Part shown: one piece after another, positions 29,899 to 38,154 of the stretch
Numbering within the stretch: the stretch's first letter is position 1
Layout of the letters: each line of letters opens with the position of its first letter
Virus record (IMG/VR): IMGVR_UViG_3300027704_000008
Span: 1 to 64,000 of that record
DNA from: a virus
Direction: 5' to 3' (one strand)
DNA length: 64,000 bases
Made by a program: the position numbers and the translations under genes
Notes under the pieces: model-generated
Database searches by the model: none
What the model saw: only the letters and a program-made list of their open reading frames with translations
Told to the model about the DNA's origin: nothing

Positions 29899-31911
29899 TT
29901 ACCGCAACTGCCTAGCAGGCTCGGCGTTATCGCGAGGGGACATTGGAGCCGCATTATCGCCACCGCCTCCTCCACCATTAATGGTGGTACTGTTGTTAGT
30001 GGTAGCTCCACCGGTCGCTACGTTCATGGTTGCTTGCTGTTTAGCGGCATTATTTACATCCTGCTCAGTAGCCAACATGCCTGACGCTCCTACCGCTTTA
30101 GGTGTCTGTGGAGGGACCATATCCATATCCATATCTGGAGACTCGAGCACTTGCGCGGACATCCGCGGAGCAGTCTTCTTTCTTCTTTCAAACTCTAAAA
30201 CCGCCAATCTGCCCAATGGACTCAGGGGGCTTCTATCGGCTTTAGATCTAAGTTCATCCATAGACATCGCGGCAACTCTTTGTTTTCTAGCCTCCTGACG
30301 CCTCTCGAAGGCTCGCGCGTGCTCCTCGCGAGCTTTGTCCCCCACGGCCTTCACTATTGCTGCATCCTCTGGGTTGGCAAAACCTCCAGCACCCATTACG
30401 CTAGAACCATCGTCACCAAGGTCTTGCCCGAAGGATTGCTGTTGAGACTGTGTCTCAACAGCGGCTGCAGCGGCGGCTTTGCCGGATACGGGGCTGTCCG
30501 CAATTATAGGAATGCCGTCATCTGTAAAACCCACGACATCAGCAACTGGATCCACAGAGGGGATGTCTTCTCCTGCCGCCCTTTCCTTCCTCTCCTCAGA
30601 CTTGTTCTCTGTGGGCGTCGCACCTGTTTTAATCACTTCTCTCGCTGCTTTTAATAGATCAGATTCCTTCCTTAAAAATGCCGTCCCATCCACCATGCCA
30701 TCTGCCTCAGGATATTCTCGCAGCACATCTGCCATCATGTACGCTGCCTCTTTCTCAGACAACTGCCCATCGAGAACACCGTTTTCTATCTCACTTATAA
30801 TGTCGTCGGCATCGCCCTCTCTCCTGGACTTAAATGTTGCTAACATCTCATCCGCTCGTTTAGAATCAAGTGTTCCGTCAGCCACAGCAGTTTCTATTTC
30901 AGCTTCGGTGTAAGTTTTGCCTCCGGGACCCACAGTATCCATGAGCGTTCGATCGTTGGTATCTGCCGAGAGCCTGCTCTGTTGATCTGTGGCTTCCGTC
31001 TCAAACCCAGCATCACTCAAATCAAAAACGTTGTCACCTCCCACCATTCTGTTAGCTTTGTTTATTGCCTTCATGGCACCCGTCATGAATCCTGCGAAGA
31101 ATTCCTTTATTTTAAATACCACTTCCAACACCCACCCTTCCAAATCCTTCATCATGACCTTGATGGCATCCTGAAAACTAAAGGAATCGAGTTCCTTTTC
31201 TAGATCGGTAAAACCAAACGCTCCAGCAAGCCACGATACTATACTTTTGATTATATCCAAGGGTATCCCAATAAGAAATTCCACCGCTTTCCCTAGCCCC
31301 CGCATGATAGCAGTGGTTACCCTGGTAGTCATGTCCTTACCTTCCGTTTCATTCCAACCTTCAAGTGCTCCTAGGATAAAGCCAATGGCGGCCAACACTG
31401 GAATCCATAATCTACTGACAATAGTAAGGCCTCGTACCAGAGCTCCTTTCAACGCCAGTATTGGTGCCGTGAAGGCCAAAGCAAATGCGGAAATAGTCGC
31501 CATTAGCGTTCGCCACAGCGCGGAGATACCGAGCAGCCCCAAGAGACCTTCCTTCTCCTTCTTTTTGTCCTTCTTGTTGGGTTTGGCTTTAAGTTTACCT
31601 TTATCTTCTTTTTCCTTTTCAGCATCTTCCTGAGCTTGAAACTTCCTCTGCTTGTCTTCCTCCTTTTTGTCATTAATCAAAAACGAAGTCAACTTAAATA
31701 TTGACTCGTCAATGGACATCAGGATATCAACCACAGAGTTTTGCATGGATACTTGTCTGTCGGTATTGGCACCTAGTCCTTCCAAATTACCACTGAACAA
31801 GGTTAACCGCTCGGCCATATCTGCGATCGAGATCGCTGACTCAGCAATACCGTCCGCTATACGGCTATATTGAGTGGAATCTAGTTCGACAGTTAGATCT
31901 TGTAGTGACAT
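29899..31911 (-). CDS. Tape-measure-like / gp29-type tail protein
   Basis: 670 aa. Starts SLQDLTVELDSTQYSRIADGIAES; a Lys/Glu-rich stretch (residues 80-120, KEEDKQRK ... KKDKKKEKEG) precedes two or three long hydrophobic helices (about 120-200: LWRTLMATISAFALAFTAPILAL, LWIPVLAAIGFILGAL) and the C-terminal half is Ala/Asp/Glu-rich and probably disordered, ending in a Gly/Asn-rich tail. Position after gp26 and its probable frameshift product fits the tape-measure slot. Length should set tail length. The last base of the stop is 2 nt from the terminator. Confidence 0.78.
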   Translation of the reverse strand: MSLQDLTVELDSTQYSRIADGIAESAISIADMAERLTLFSGNLEGLGANTDRQVSMQNSVVDILMSIDESIFKLTSFLINDKKEEDKQRKFQAQEDAEKEKEDKGKLKAKPNKKDKKKEKEGLLGLLGISALWRTLMATISAFALAFTAPILALKGALVRGLTIVSRLWIPVLAAIGFILGALEGWNETEGKDMTTRVTTAIMRGLGKAVEFLIGIPLDIIKSIVSWLAGAFGFTDLEKELDSFSFQDAIKVMMKDLEGWVLEVVFKIKEFFAGFMTGAMKAINKANRMVGGDNVFDLSDAGFETEATDQQSRLSADTNDRTLMDTVGPGGKTYTEAEIETAVADGTLDSKRADEMLATFKSRREGDADDIISEIENGVLDGQLSEKEAAYMMADVLREYPEADGMVDGTAFLRKESDLLKAAREVIKTGATPTENKSEERKERAAGEDIPSVDPVADVVGFTDDGIPIIADSPVSGKAAAAAAVETQSQQQSFGQDLGDDGSSVMGAGGFANPEDAAIVKAVGDKAREEHARAFERRQEARKQRVAAMSMDELRSKADRSPLSPLGRLAVLEFERRKKTAPRMSAQVLESPDMDMDMVPPQTPKAVGASGMLATEQDVNNAAKQQATMNVATGGATTNNSTTINGGGGGGDNAAPMSPRDNAEPARQLR

Positions 31912-31917
31912 GATACT

Positions 31918-32109
31918 TTATCCGCTATTATTTTTATTACGTTCGTTTTCTTCTTTTATATGTTGCACTAATAAGGCTATATACACCTCCCTTTCCCACG
32001 GTATCATATTGTTTAGTTCTGTCAAACTATACTTATGATGTTGCATCAGCAAAAAGTTTGTCTTATAATGGTTGACTAAACTTTCGTGAGAAAGGCATAT
32101 TAGAAAAAA
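31918..32109 (-). CDS. -1 frameshift extension of gp26 (tail-assembly chaperone)
   Basis: On the minus strand this frame is open from the slip site to TAA 31918-31920, about 62 codons. The reading after a -1 slip runs LICLSHESLVNHYKTNFLLM, then ... YSLTELNNMIPWEREVYIALL ... HIKEENERNKN. The IPWEREVYIALL-type motif is what T4-like phages place between gp26 and the tape measure. No good ribosome-binding site precedes the only in-frame ATG (LLM), so fusion to gp26 by frameshift is the simpler reading; a separate 42-aa protein is the alternative. Confidence 0.7.
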   Translation of the reverse strand, partial: FFLICLSHESLVNHYKTNFLLMQHHKYSLTELNNMIPWEREVYIALLVQHIKEENERNKNNSG

Positions 32110-32846
32110 TCAGTTAGGCCTTCTAAAACAATCGTTTGATCTTCACCACATTCAACACACTTATATTCTATGGGGTGGCTTAGTTTGGGTACATCTTGAA
32201 TAAAATCAATTATCATCTTTAGCTGAGTGGACTTTAAGTTGTTGAGCCATTCTTCTATATCTTCTTTTGACTCTTCATCAAAGGTGTATATGCTATCCTC
32301 ACTCTGGACAGATACTAAACACCTAGAAATCAGATCAAACATATCTTGTACCGCAATTGTAGCAGCGCCATCTGGTCTTGCTGCTTGTTTCTTGGTTATA
32401 CTGACACCATCTGAATACGATGGCCACCTCATATTTAAAGTATGATCGGGGGTAAGTTGTATTACGGTCGCTGCTGGGTCCACATCAATCGTGATAGACG
32501 ATATATCCACATCCACTTCAGTGAGACCTTTGCACCTCTCACCTTCAATCGCGTTTTGACACTTCAACCTTATAGAGGCAGTTTGTCCGACGCTACTTGC
32601 TCTTACCTGGGAAAATATATACTCAAAGTCAAACAAGGCTAGTTTGTCCACCACAAGAGTCTCTTGACAACACGCTTCCAAGGTACCTTTAATAGCGTCT
32701 AGCATAGACCCCTCATCGCCAGCCTCAATTGCCAATAACAATACTTTCTCTTCAGACACTAAGTATGGTCTAAAATGCAACACCTTGCCAGTAGAGGGTA
32801 CGGTTACTGCGTTATATGCTGTTTCATTAATTTTAGGTAAAGCCAT
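32100..32846 (-). CDS. gp26: gp26-like baseplate hub / tail chaperone subunit
   Basis: 248 aa, starting MALPKINETAYNAVTVPSTGK. This is the T4_baseplate family: VPSTGKxLxxRPYLVxEEKVLLLA, a KLALFDFEYIFSQVRASSVG core, paired Cys near the middle (KCQNAIEGERC) and CVECG near the C-terminus that could bind zinc. It precedes the tape measure, the position of tail chaperones. Its final codons are the slippery GAT TTT TTC TAA. A strong AAGGAG lies 7 nt before the ATG. Confidence 0.87.
   Translation of the reverse strand: MALPKINETAYNAVTVPSTGKVLHFRPYLVSEEKVLLLAIEAGDEGSMLDAIKGTLEACCQETLVVDKLALFDFEYIFSQVRASSVGQTASIRLKCQNAIEGERCKGLTEVDVDISSITIDVDPAATVIQLTPDHTLNMRWPSYSDGVSITKKQAARPDGAATIAVQDMFDLISRCLVSVQSEDSIYTFDEESKEDIEEWLNNLKSTQLKMIIDFIQDVPKLSHPIEYKCVECGEDQTIVLEGLTDFF
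32103..32109 (-). promoter_or_regulatory. T TTT TTC ribosomal slippage heptamer
   Basis: Read on the minus strand the last codons of gp26 are GAT TTT TTC TAA, giving X XXY YYZ = T TTT TTC immediately before the stop. A -1 slip avoids the stop and enters the open chaperone-like frame. Confidence 0.72.
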
Positions 32847-32873
32847 TCATAATCTCCTTATGATATAATAATT

Positions 32874-33704
32874 TTAAAACACATTGAAGTCATCAAGAAA
32901 GTCATCCACAACATCTGTAACGTTGTCCACCACATCTGTTATCGATGTCATTATCCCAGCCCAAAAAGATTCGATACCGGTTCCCTTATCTCCACCCTGA
33001 CTAACTTCTTCTCGGTCATTCCAGTTGGTGAACGACAGTTGAACACTCAATTCTACCATACCATCTAGTTCATTATTCAACTCAACTGATGCTATGGATG
33101 TGGGAAACGCTCCAACCAGGTTGACTGAGTACACAACGTCGTCGCCAGTAACAAAAGCCAGGTCAAGCTCTCCTGTTTTCAGAATATTACCTAAAGGACC
33201 AGGAAGGGTGGGTAGTCTGTTTACAATATTTGATGGAATCTTATCAAGTGTATCCCCAAAAAGATCTACTTTGTATATAGGAAGGCTGAATCCTTTTTGT
33301 AGTTGGCTGATCTGTACGGGGAGGGCATAATCACTGTGGTATCCAACTTCTCCGTTTGCGTAATCAACAGCTAGTCGTTGCCATGCATCGAAGTACTTGC
33401 GTATCTTATAGTTGTTCATTACAATGAATGTTAAAGTGATATCATCTACTTGGTATCCATATGCAACCTTTTGCGTTTGCATTCCAACTCGTCTCTCAAC
33501 CGTATTCAGCTGTCTGCCCGGTAACTGAGTAGCCTTACATAGAACATTAAGCTCTTCTGGAGCAAGGATGGGTACCCTAGCGAAGGCATCTTCCGTACTA
33601 TTAGACTTATATATTGTGGGCAGCTGGATGGCGTACAGATTCGACCGTGCCATTCCGTCGCTCTGAGTTATTAAAGATTTGAGCTGATCGACACTATAGT
33701 TCAT
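32874..33704 (-). CDS. gp54: Baseplate tail-tube initiator gp54 homologue
   Basis: 276 aa. ARSNLYAIQLP, CKATQLPGRQLNTVERRVG, KVAYGYQVDDITLTFIVMNNYKIRKYFDAWQ and the second-half ISQLQKG ... YKVDLFG show the tail-tube fold shared by gp19, gp48 and gp54. With gp48 encoded just across the divergent region, this is best assigned as gp54, which starts tube polymerisation. The end (TDVVDNVTDVVDDFLDDF) is repetitive and acidic. Its ATG overlaps the previous stop (TAATG). Confidence 0.75.
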   Translation of the reverse strand: MNYSVDQLKSLITQSDGMARSNLYAIQLPTIYKSNSTEDAFARVPILAPEELNVLCKATQLPGRQLNTVERRVGMQTQKVAYGYQVDDITLTFIVMNNYKIRKYFDAWQRLAVDYANGEVGYHSDYALPVQISQLQKGFSLPIYKVDLFGDTLDKIPSNIVNRLPTLPGPLGNILKTGELDLAFVTGDDVVYSVNLVGAFPTSIASVELNNELDGMVELSVQLSFTNWNDREEVSQGGDKGTGIESFWAGIMTSITDVVDNVTDVVDDFLDDFNVF

Positions 33705-34300
33705 TAGATCTGTTTCCTAGAGTTTTTATATACCGTATTAGCATTGGCTCCAGACCATGATGCTGTGGGGAGGAATACGGCTACTTCATAGTCGGAGGCT
33801 GATACACGCCCGAAGTGACTAGCCACATGATTATTGAGGTAGTGTTTAAAGCATGGTTTATAAAATTTCATTGAGCCTGCTCTTTGTAAGATCTCATATG
33901 AAATTTTGAATTTAGTTGTATCGTCAAATTTATTATTATTTGTTACTTCCATTAGAGCGTCCAATAGTTTTGCTCTGAGAACTGGCGGTAGATAATGCAA
34001 ATTCAGACCATAAAAGCCCCCTGGCGCTGGGCCAACTATAACAGCAAGAGGAAATTTGTCATAGAACGGCAGGTTCTTTTTTGTCTTAGGATCGTAAAAA
34101 AACATCTGCATGGTACCCACAGCAGTCTTTGAGTTTTTTGTTAACCTTTCGTCTTTCAGTATTTTGCTTCCGCTTATGGTACCTAACTTACCTATTTGCT
34201 TGCGAAACCAAGCCTGTGACTCTTTAGTGCGCGGGGTTATTCCGGCCTTGAGAGCTTTAGCTTCAAGATTCTGAAAAATATTTGATGTCTTCTTCACCAT
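33704..34300 (-). CDS. Conserved T4-like virion protein next to gp4
   Basis: 198 aa. A basic N-terminus (MVKKTSNIFQNLEAKALKAG) is followed by MQMFFYDPKTKKNLPFYDKFPLAVIV, GGFYGLNLHYLPPVLRAKLLDAL, and a C-terminal KFYKPCFKHYLNNHVASHFGRVSASDYEVAVFLPT. I recognise this FYDxFPL ... GxNLHYLPPxLR family from T4-like phages of marine hosts. T4 has gp2 (DNA end protector) adjacent to gp4, so gp2 is one possibility, but this is position-based and unproven. AAGG lies upstream. Confidence 0.6.
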   Translation of the reverse strand: MVKKTSNIFQNLEAKALKAGITPRTKESQAWFRKQIGKLGTISGSKILKDERLTKNSKTAVGTMQMFFYDPKTKKNLPFYDKFPLAVIVGPAPGGFYGLNLHYLPPVLRAKLLDALMEVTNNNKFDDTTKFKISYEILQRAGSMKFYKPCFKHYLNNHVASHFGRVSASDYEVAVFLPTASWSGANANTVYKNSRKQI

Positions 34301-34462
34301 GTTTACCTTGATGCTGTTGTCTATTTACTTTTGAAGGTATATTTAAAGAAATCAATATCTTCCTCATACCGTTGAGCAATTATTTTCCTGGAAGTTTCAC
34401 CATAGTATGCCGAATAATGATCACGGTTCTTTGCTGCGTTTATGTGTCGTAGATTCTTTCTT

Positions 34463-34470
34463 TATTTATA
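34463..34470 (-). promoter_or_regulatory. T4-type late promoter, minus strand
   Basis: TATAAATA on the minus strand, directly after the gp4 stop. It would drive the minus-strand tail genes from 34300 downward through a 160-nt leader. Confidence 0.7.
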
Positions 34471-34986
34471 CTATTTCTTAACAGCTTTACTCTTCTTGAA
34501 TGGTTTATATGGTTTCAGTTTCTTTAACTTGCCGGGAACCTTCTGTGTGCTCTTTGGGAGGATATTCATCTCGTTAAGGTGGTGCTCTGTCCATATTTCA
34601 AACTTCCATCCTCTATCCTTAGCGTATTCAGACGCCGCCAGCCACTTGTTACGGTTCTTCACATAAGTGAGTGACTCCGATATATACCGCTTGGTACGCT
34701 TGTTGCCTTTGGGAGGAAGTGTCTGATGTGCCGGCTTGACTTCTACAAGCATGGTGACACCAGACTTAAAGTTAATCTTGAGATCCATAAAATATCTGTG
34801 GTAGCGCCCGTCGACCTCATATATGTAAGGTATCACAACTTCCTCACTAGACCACGTCTGTATGGCACTATTCGCGTCACACCACCTGAAGCAATGTAGT
34901 TCCCACCCAGAACGATACACAACCTTGCTGGCGTCACCCTGATACTTGTCTTTATTCGGCTTATATGTTCCGGAGTATGTCTTCAA
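34471..34986 (-). CDS. gp4: Head completion protein gp4
   Basis: 171 aa. YKPNKDKYQGDASKVVYRSGWEL, FRWCDANSAIQTWSSEEVVIPY, HRYFMDLKINFKSG and VEVKPAHQTLPPK follow the gp4 family in order; the E-x-D/VEVK arrangement is that of an endonuclease-like fold (D in FMDL, E and K in VEVK). gp4 is a head-completion factor, thought to help join head to tail. T4 gp4 is 150 aa; this has an extra basic tail (KPFKKSKAVKK). Confidence 0.9.
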   Translation of the reverse strand: MKTYSGTYKPNKDKYQGDASKVVYRSGWELHCFRWCDANSAIQTWSSEEVVIPYIYEVDGRYHRYFMDLKINFKSGVTMLVEVKPAHQTLPPKGNKRTKRYISESLTYVKNRNKWLAASEYAKDRGWKFEIWTEHHLNEMNILPKSTQKVPGKLKKLKPYKPFKKSKAVKK

Positions 34987-34991
34987 TTGGT

Positions 34992-34999
34992 TATAAATA
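34992..34999 (+). promoter_or_regulatory. T4-type late promoter for the gp48 operon
   Basis: TATAAATA, 35 nt before ATG 35034. It faces the minus-strand gp4 and its candidate promoter. Confidence 0.8.
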
Positions 35000-35019
35000 C
35001 CTTCAATGAATTGTATACC

Positions 35020-35027
35020 TATTTAGA
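35020..35027 (-). promoter_or_regulatory. Candidate late promoter for gp4, one mismatch
   Basis: TCTAAATA on the minus strand, 34 nt upstream of the gp4 ATG, overlapping the leader of the divergent gp48 operon. Confidence 0.5.
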
Positions 35028-35033
35028 GGATTT

Positions 35034-35936
35034 ATGACAGAAAACATTTTAAGATATCCTATCACCGACGATCATAACTATAAAGGTGTAGTATTTTTCC
35101 AAACGGTTAGAGATACCACAGAGGCTCTCCAATATCAGAATCTTGGAGGCAATGGCTCGGAAGAACAAGATTTCAATTCAGCGAATACTACCGTTACCGA
35201 TGGTTCGCCAGTATCGTATGGCGATGCGTGCATATTATATCTACCATCTGCTATTCAAATATCCGATGCTGCGGTATACGATAATGTATCGCTTGGAGCG
35301 TTGGGAGCGATAACTGAGGCTACACTCAACGCTGGTGTAGGCAATATTGCTGGTGCCATCGCCACCGCCGGTAAGGATGAGATAAAGTCATTTGCTGACG
35401 GGCTGGTTAATAGTTTAGGAACCACCCAGGCAAAACTAGCTGGAGTTCGAATGGCATCCAAGCTTGGAGATCAGATTTCGGGGGCCGTTAAATCTTCTAC
35501 TCGAATAACAACTAATCCTAACGTTAGAGCTATATTTAATCAAGTTCCTTTGCGGGAGTTTTCCTTCACATTCAAGCTCATTGCCAATAGTCCCAAAGAG
35601 GCTCTTGAAATTAAAAAGATAATCAAATATTTCCGCACAGAATTATATCCATCTGATATTCTGGCAGGAAGCGCAAGGTTGTCTTTGGGGTACCACTTCC
35701 CAGACCAGTTTAGAATTGAATTTCACCACCCGGCCGAGGAATTGACACCAAACAAATGGTCTCCTAGTCAAGTTGCCACCAAGTTAAAGGACTGCTACTT
35801 AACCGGATTCAACGCTGTGTATAATGCGACCGGTATGGGACTACACAAAGACGGCAACTTTACCGAGATCGACGTTACATTGTCCTTCAGAGAAGCCTCC
35901 ACATTATCCAAGAAAGATATCGCGGCAGGGTACTAA
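35034..35936 (+). CDS. gp48: Baseplate tail-tube cap gp48 homologue
   Basis: 300 aa. The second half, NPNVRAIFNQVPLREFSFTFKLIANSPKEALEIKKIIKYFRTEL, is the typical gp48 signature and LGYHFPDQFRIEF and LTDxxVTLSF-type strands complete the tube fold. The middle is Gly/Ala-rich (LGAITEATLNAGVGNIAG ...) and may be the flexible linker. gp48 caps the baseplate hub before tube growth. Overlaps nothing; 2 nt from gp53. Confidence 0.85.
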   Translation: MTENILRYPITDDHNYKGVVFFQTVRDTTEALQYQNLGGNGSEEQDFNSANTTVTDGSPVSYGDACILYLPSAIQISDAAVYDNVSLGALGAITEATLNAGVGNIAGAIATAGKDEIKSFADGLVNSLGTTQAKLAGVRMASKLGDQISGAVKSSTRITTNPNVRAIFNQVPLREFSFTFKLIANSPKEALEIKKIIKYFRTELYPSDILAGSARLSLGYHFPDQFRIEFHHPAEELTPNKWSPSQVATKLKDCYLTGFNAVYNATGMGLHKDGNFTEIDVTLSFREASTLSKKDIAAGY

Positions 35937-35938
35937 CC

Positions 35939-36760
35939 ATGAGTAAATATTTCGAAAACTTTCCACTTGTAAAATATAATTTTGGTGACGAAATTAATTC
36001 GTCAGTGTTCCAAAATATTAGCTCGTATGTTGACGTGTTAGACACAACGCGAACAGCTGAGGCGTTCTATCAGAAGCAATATATCCAGGACTATGATCGA
36101 CCCGACACTATGTCGTATAAGCTGTATGGTACTGTAGATTATTATTGGACATTCTATTACATGAATGACCATCTCCGTAGATCCGGCTGGCCCGTCTCGT
36201 ATAATGATTTGATACCATTAGCTAAGGAGGCGTGGCCCCATCAAACTCTAACGACTTCTGATGACATATCGATTATATTTCCTATAGGTACTACCATCCA
36301 AGGCACCAAATCGAAGGCGCTAGGAACAATTGTAGCTAGAAACCTAGATCTCGGCCAGATGATCGTTGAACGGGTAGAAGGGTCACCCTTGTTTATTGGT
36401 GACCGGAATCCGCTAAAATCTGAAACTATCAGATACGCCATTATTCCTGCTACACCGCCCACCTGGAGCGAGATTCAAGTTCTTTACCCCACAAATGGAC
36501 AGGAGGAACTAGCCGCACAAATTACCTCTGCCCCATTACAGTATGAATCGATCCATCATTACGAGGATGTGGATGGAATGTGGATGGACATCGACCCCCA
36601 TAGCGGAGCCATTCCATCATCATTAAGATCAAAGACACATATCAATGTTATGCAAGATAAGAACGATTCTTTAAAAGCTATAAATGTACTATCTAAGGAA
36701 TCAGTAGGTCAGGTAGTTGGGCAGTGGAAGAAATTTATGCAGAATAGAGCACCAACATAG
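35939..36760 (+). CDS. gp53: Baseplate wedge gp53 homologue
   Basis: 273 aa. NFPLVKYNFGDE, AEAFYQKQYIQDYDRPDTMSYKLYGTVDYYWTFYYMND and SGWPVSYNDLI follow the gp53 / LysM-like domain pattern (YGxxxYYWxxxxMND). T4 gp53 is 196 aa; the C-terminal 150 residues here (IFPIGTTIQGTKSKALGTIVAR ...) are an extension. In T4 gp53 joins wedges into a ring. The stop overlaps the next GTG start. Confidence 0.85.
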   Translation: MSKYFENFPLVKYNFGDEINSSVFQNISSYVDVLDTTRTAEAFYQKQYIQDYDRPDTMSYKLYGTVDYYWTFYYMNDHLRRSGWPVSYNDLIPLAKEAWPHQTLTTSDDISIIFPIGTTIQGTKSKALGTIVARNLDLGQMIVERVEGSPLFIGDRNPLKSETIRYAIIPATPPTWSEIQVLYPTNGQEELAAQITSAPLQYESIHHYEDVDGMWMDIDPHSGAIPSSLRSKTHINVMQDKNDSLKAINVLSKESVGQVVGQWKKFMQNRAPT

Positions 36761-38154
36761 TGGCAGAAGAAACCAATTATGGATCAAACTCCCAGCAGTA
36801 TAAAATATCTAAAGCTGATGTAACTGCCGATAGGTTTTCTCTAGGCAAGGTTATAGATATTGCCAACATAATTGTTGAGGTAAACCTGTTTGAGGATATC
36901 GATAAGCCATATATAACTGGGTCATTGGTATTGGTCGATGATAGTGCAATTCTTGATACAATTAACTTTAGTGGGACAGAAACTATTCTCATTGAGATGC
37001 AGGGTGTCGATGACACTAAGACGCTCACACTTCAACGTAAGTTTATTATTACGAGTGCAATAAAAAGCGTGCGCAATAACGACCGCACCGAAGTCTTTGT
37101 ATTATCCTTAATAGATGTCGCTGGATATAACACCCACTCAAAGAGAATAAGTAAATCGTATTCCGGTAAAATAGAAGATATCATCCAGGGCATTATAGTT
37201 AGTGAGTTGGGGGTGTCTGTAGACCGATCATACGCTGCCCCATCTATCCAGGCTCCCGTGAAGGTCATAGTGCCGTATCTCCATCCTCTTCAGGCATGTG
37301 TGTGGCTGCGGGACAAGATGACTAGGTCAAACGGTTCGCCTTACTTTGTTTACGCTTCTATTCATGATGAGAACATTCGTATCGGCGACTTCGATACCAT
37401 GATGTCTCAAGTCCCGTTCAACAGCCTCCTACCATATCACTATTCATCGTCTACCACTAATGCTGCTGAACGTGCTGGTGTTGATAAGTCCGGTAATAAG
37501 GAGGTGGACAGAGCTTTTACCATCAACACCGTTACAAAAACCAACATGGAAAATACCCTTGCCATGATAAAAAGGGGAGCGGTTGGATCTACATACAGCA
37601 ACACTGATATCAGTGGGGGGCTCACAAAGCAATCGCAACATAAGATAGAGGTTGCGTTAGAACAGCTAAAGGTTTCTGATGTTATCAAATCGTATCAGCA
37701 ACAAAATGTATATGATACTGCGACTCTAATTGACCTGGGGCCGAAAGGTAAAGAGTTGGCGTCAGAACACTCATCAAGGCAATTTCACGAGATATCTTCT
37801 AGCAATACTTATGCAACAGCAAATAGCCTAGGTGAAGATTTCAATGAGGCGGGGATTAGTAATAAGGCTATGGCAGAATGTATACATAGTATGCTATACA
37901 AGAATGCTATTGACATTGAGATTCCTGGCACCGCTTTTATGGTACGAGCTAAGGTATCCGTGGGAGATGTGGTAAATATATCTTTCCTAAATGGAAACGT
38001 TGGATTGAATCCTGAATCAGGACAGGACATTATTGATAAGAATAGATCAGGAGATTATTTGATCCTTGCAACACGACATATGTTTAAAGATACCACTCAC
38101 ACTGTATCTGTAAACATATCTAAAATAGCGAGAGGTTCTCTGTCCGATGGATAA
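36760..38154 (+). CDS. gp27: Baseplate hub gp27-like protein
   Basis: 464 aa from GTG 36760. IVEVNLFEDIDKPYITGSLVLVDDS, KFIITSAI, HSKRISKSYSGKIEDIIQGII, and a central PYLHPLQACVWLRDKM followed by MVRAKVSVGDVVNISF and YLILATRHMF are the hub fold shared by gp27, gpD and VgrG. The trimer forms the ring under the needle. T4 gp27 is 391 aa. Overlaps the downstream gp5-like gene by 8 nt, as expected for a hub pair. Confidence 0.85.
   Translation: MAEETNYGSNSQQYKISKADVTADRFSLGKVIDIANIIVEVNLFEDIDKPYITGSLVLVDDSAILDTINFSGTETILIEMQGVDDTKTLTLQRKFIITSAIKSVRNNDRTEVFVLSLIDVAGYNTHSKRISKSYSGKIEDIIQGIIVSELGVSVDRSYAAPSIQAPVKVIVPYLHPLQACVWLRDKMTRSNGSPYFVYASIHDENIRIGDFDTMMSQVPFNSLLPYHYSSSTTNAAERAGVDKSGNKEVDRAFTINTVTKTNMENTLAMIKRGAVGSTYSNTDISGGLTKQSQHKIEVALEQLKVSDVIKSYQQQNVYDTATLIDLGPKGKELASEHSSRQFHEISSSNTYATANSLGEDFNEAGISNKAMAECIHSMLYKNAIDIEIPGTAFMVRAKVSVGDVVNISFLNGNVGLNPESGQDIIDKNRSGDYLILATRHMFKDTTHTVSVNISKIARGSLSDG

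Noticed and set aside
30280-30913. Plus-strand reading frames opposite the tape-measure gene
   Set aside because: They are shadows of the Ala/Ser-rich minus-strand protein: no ribosome-binding sites and no promoter.
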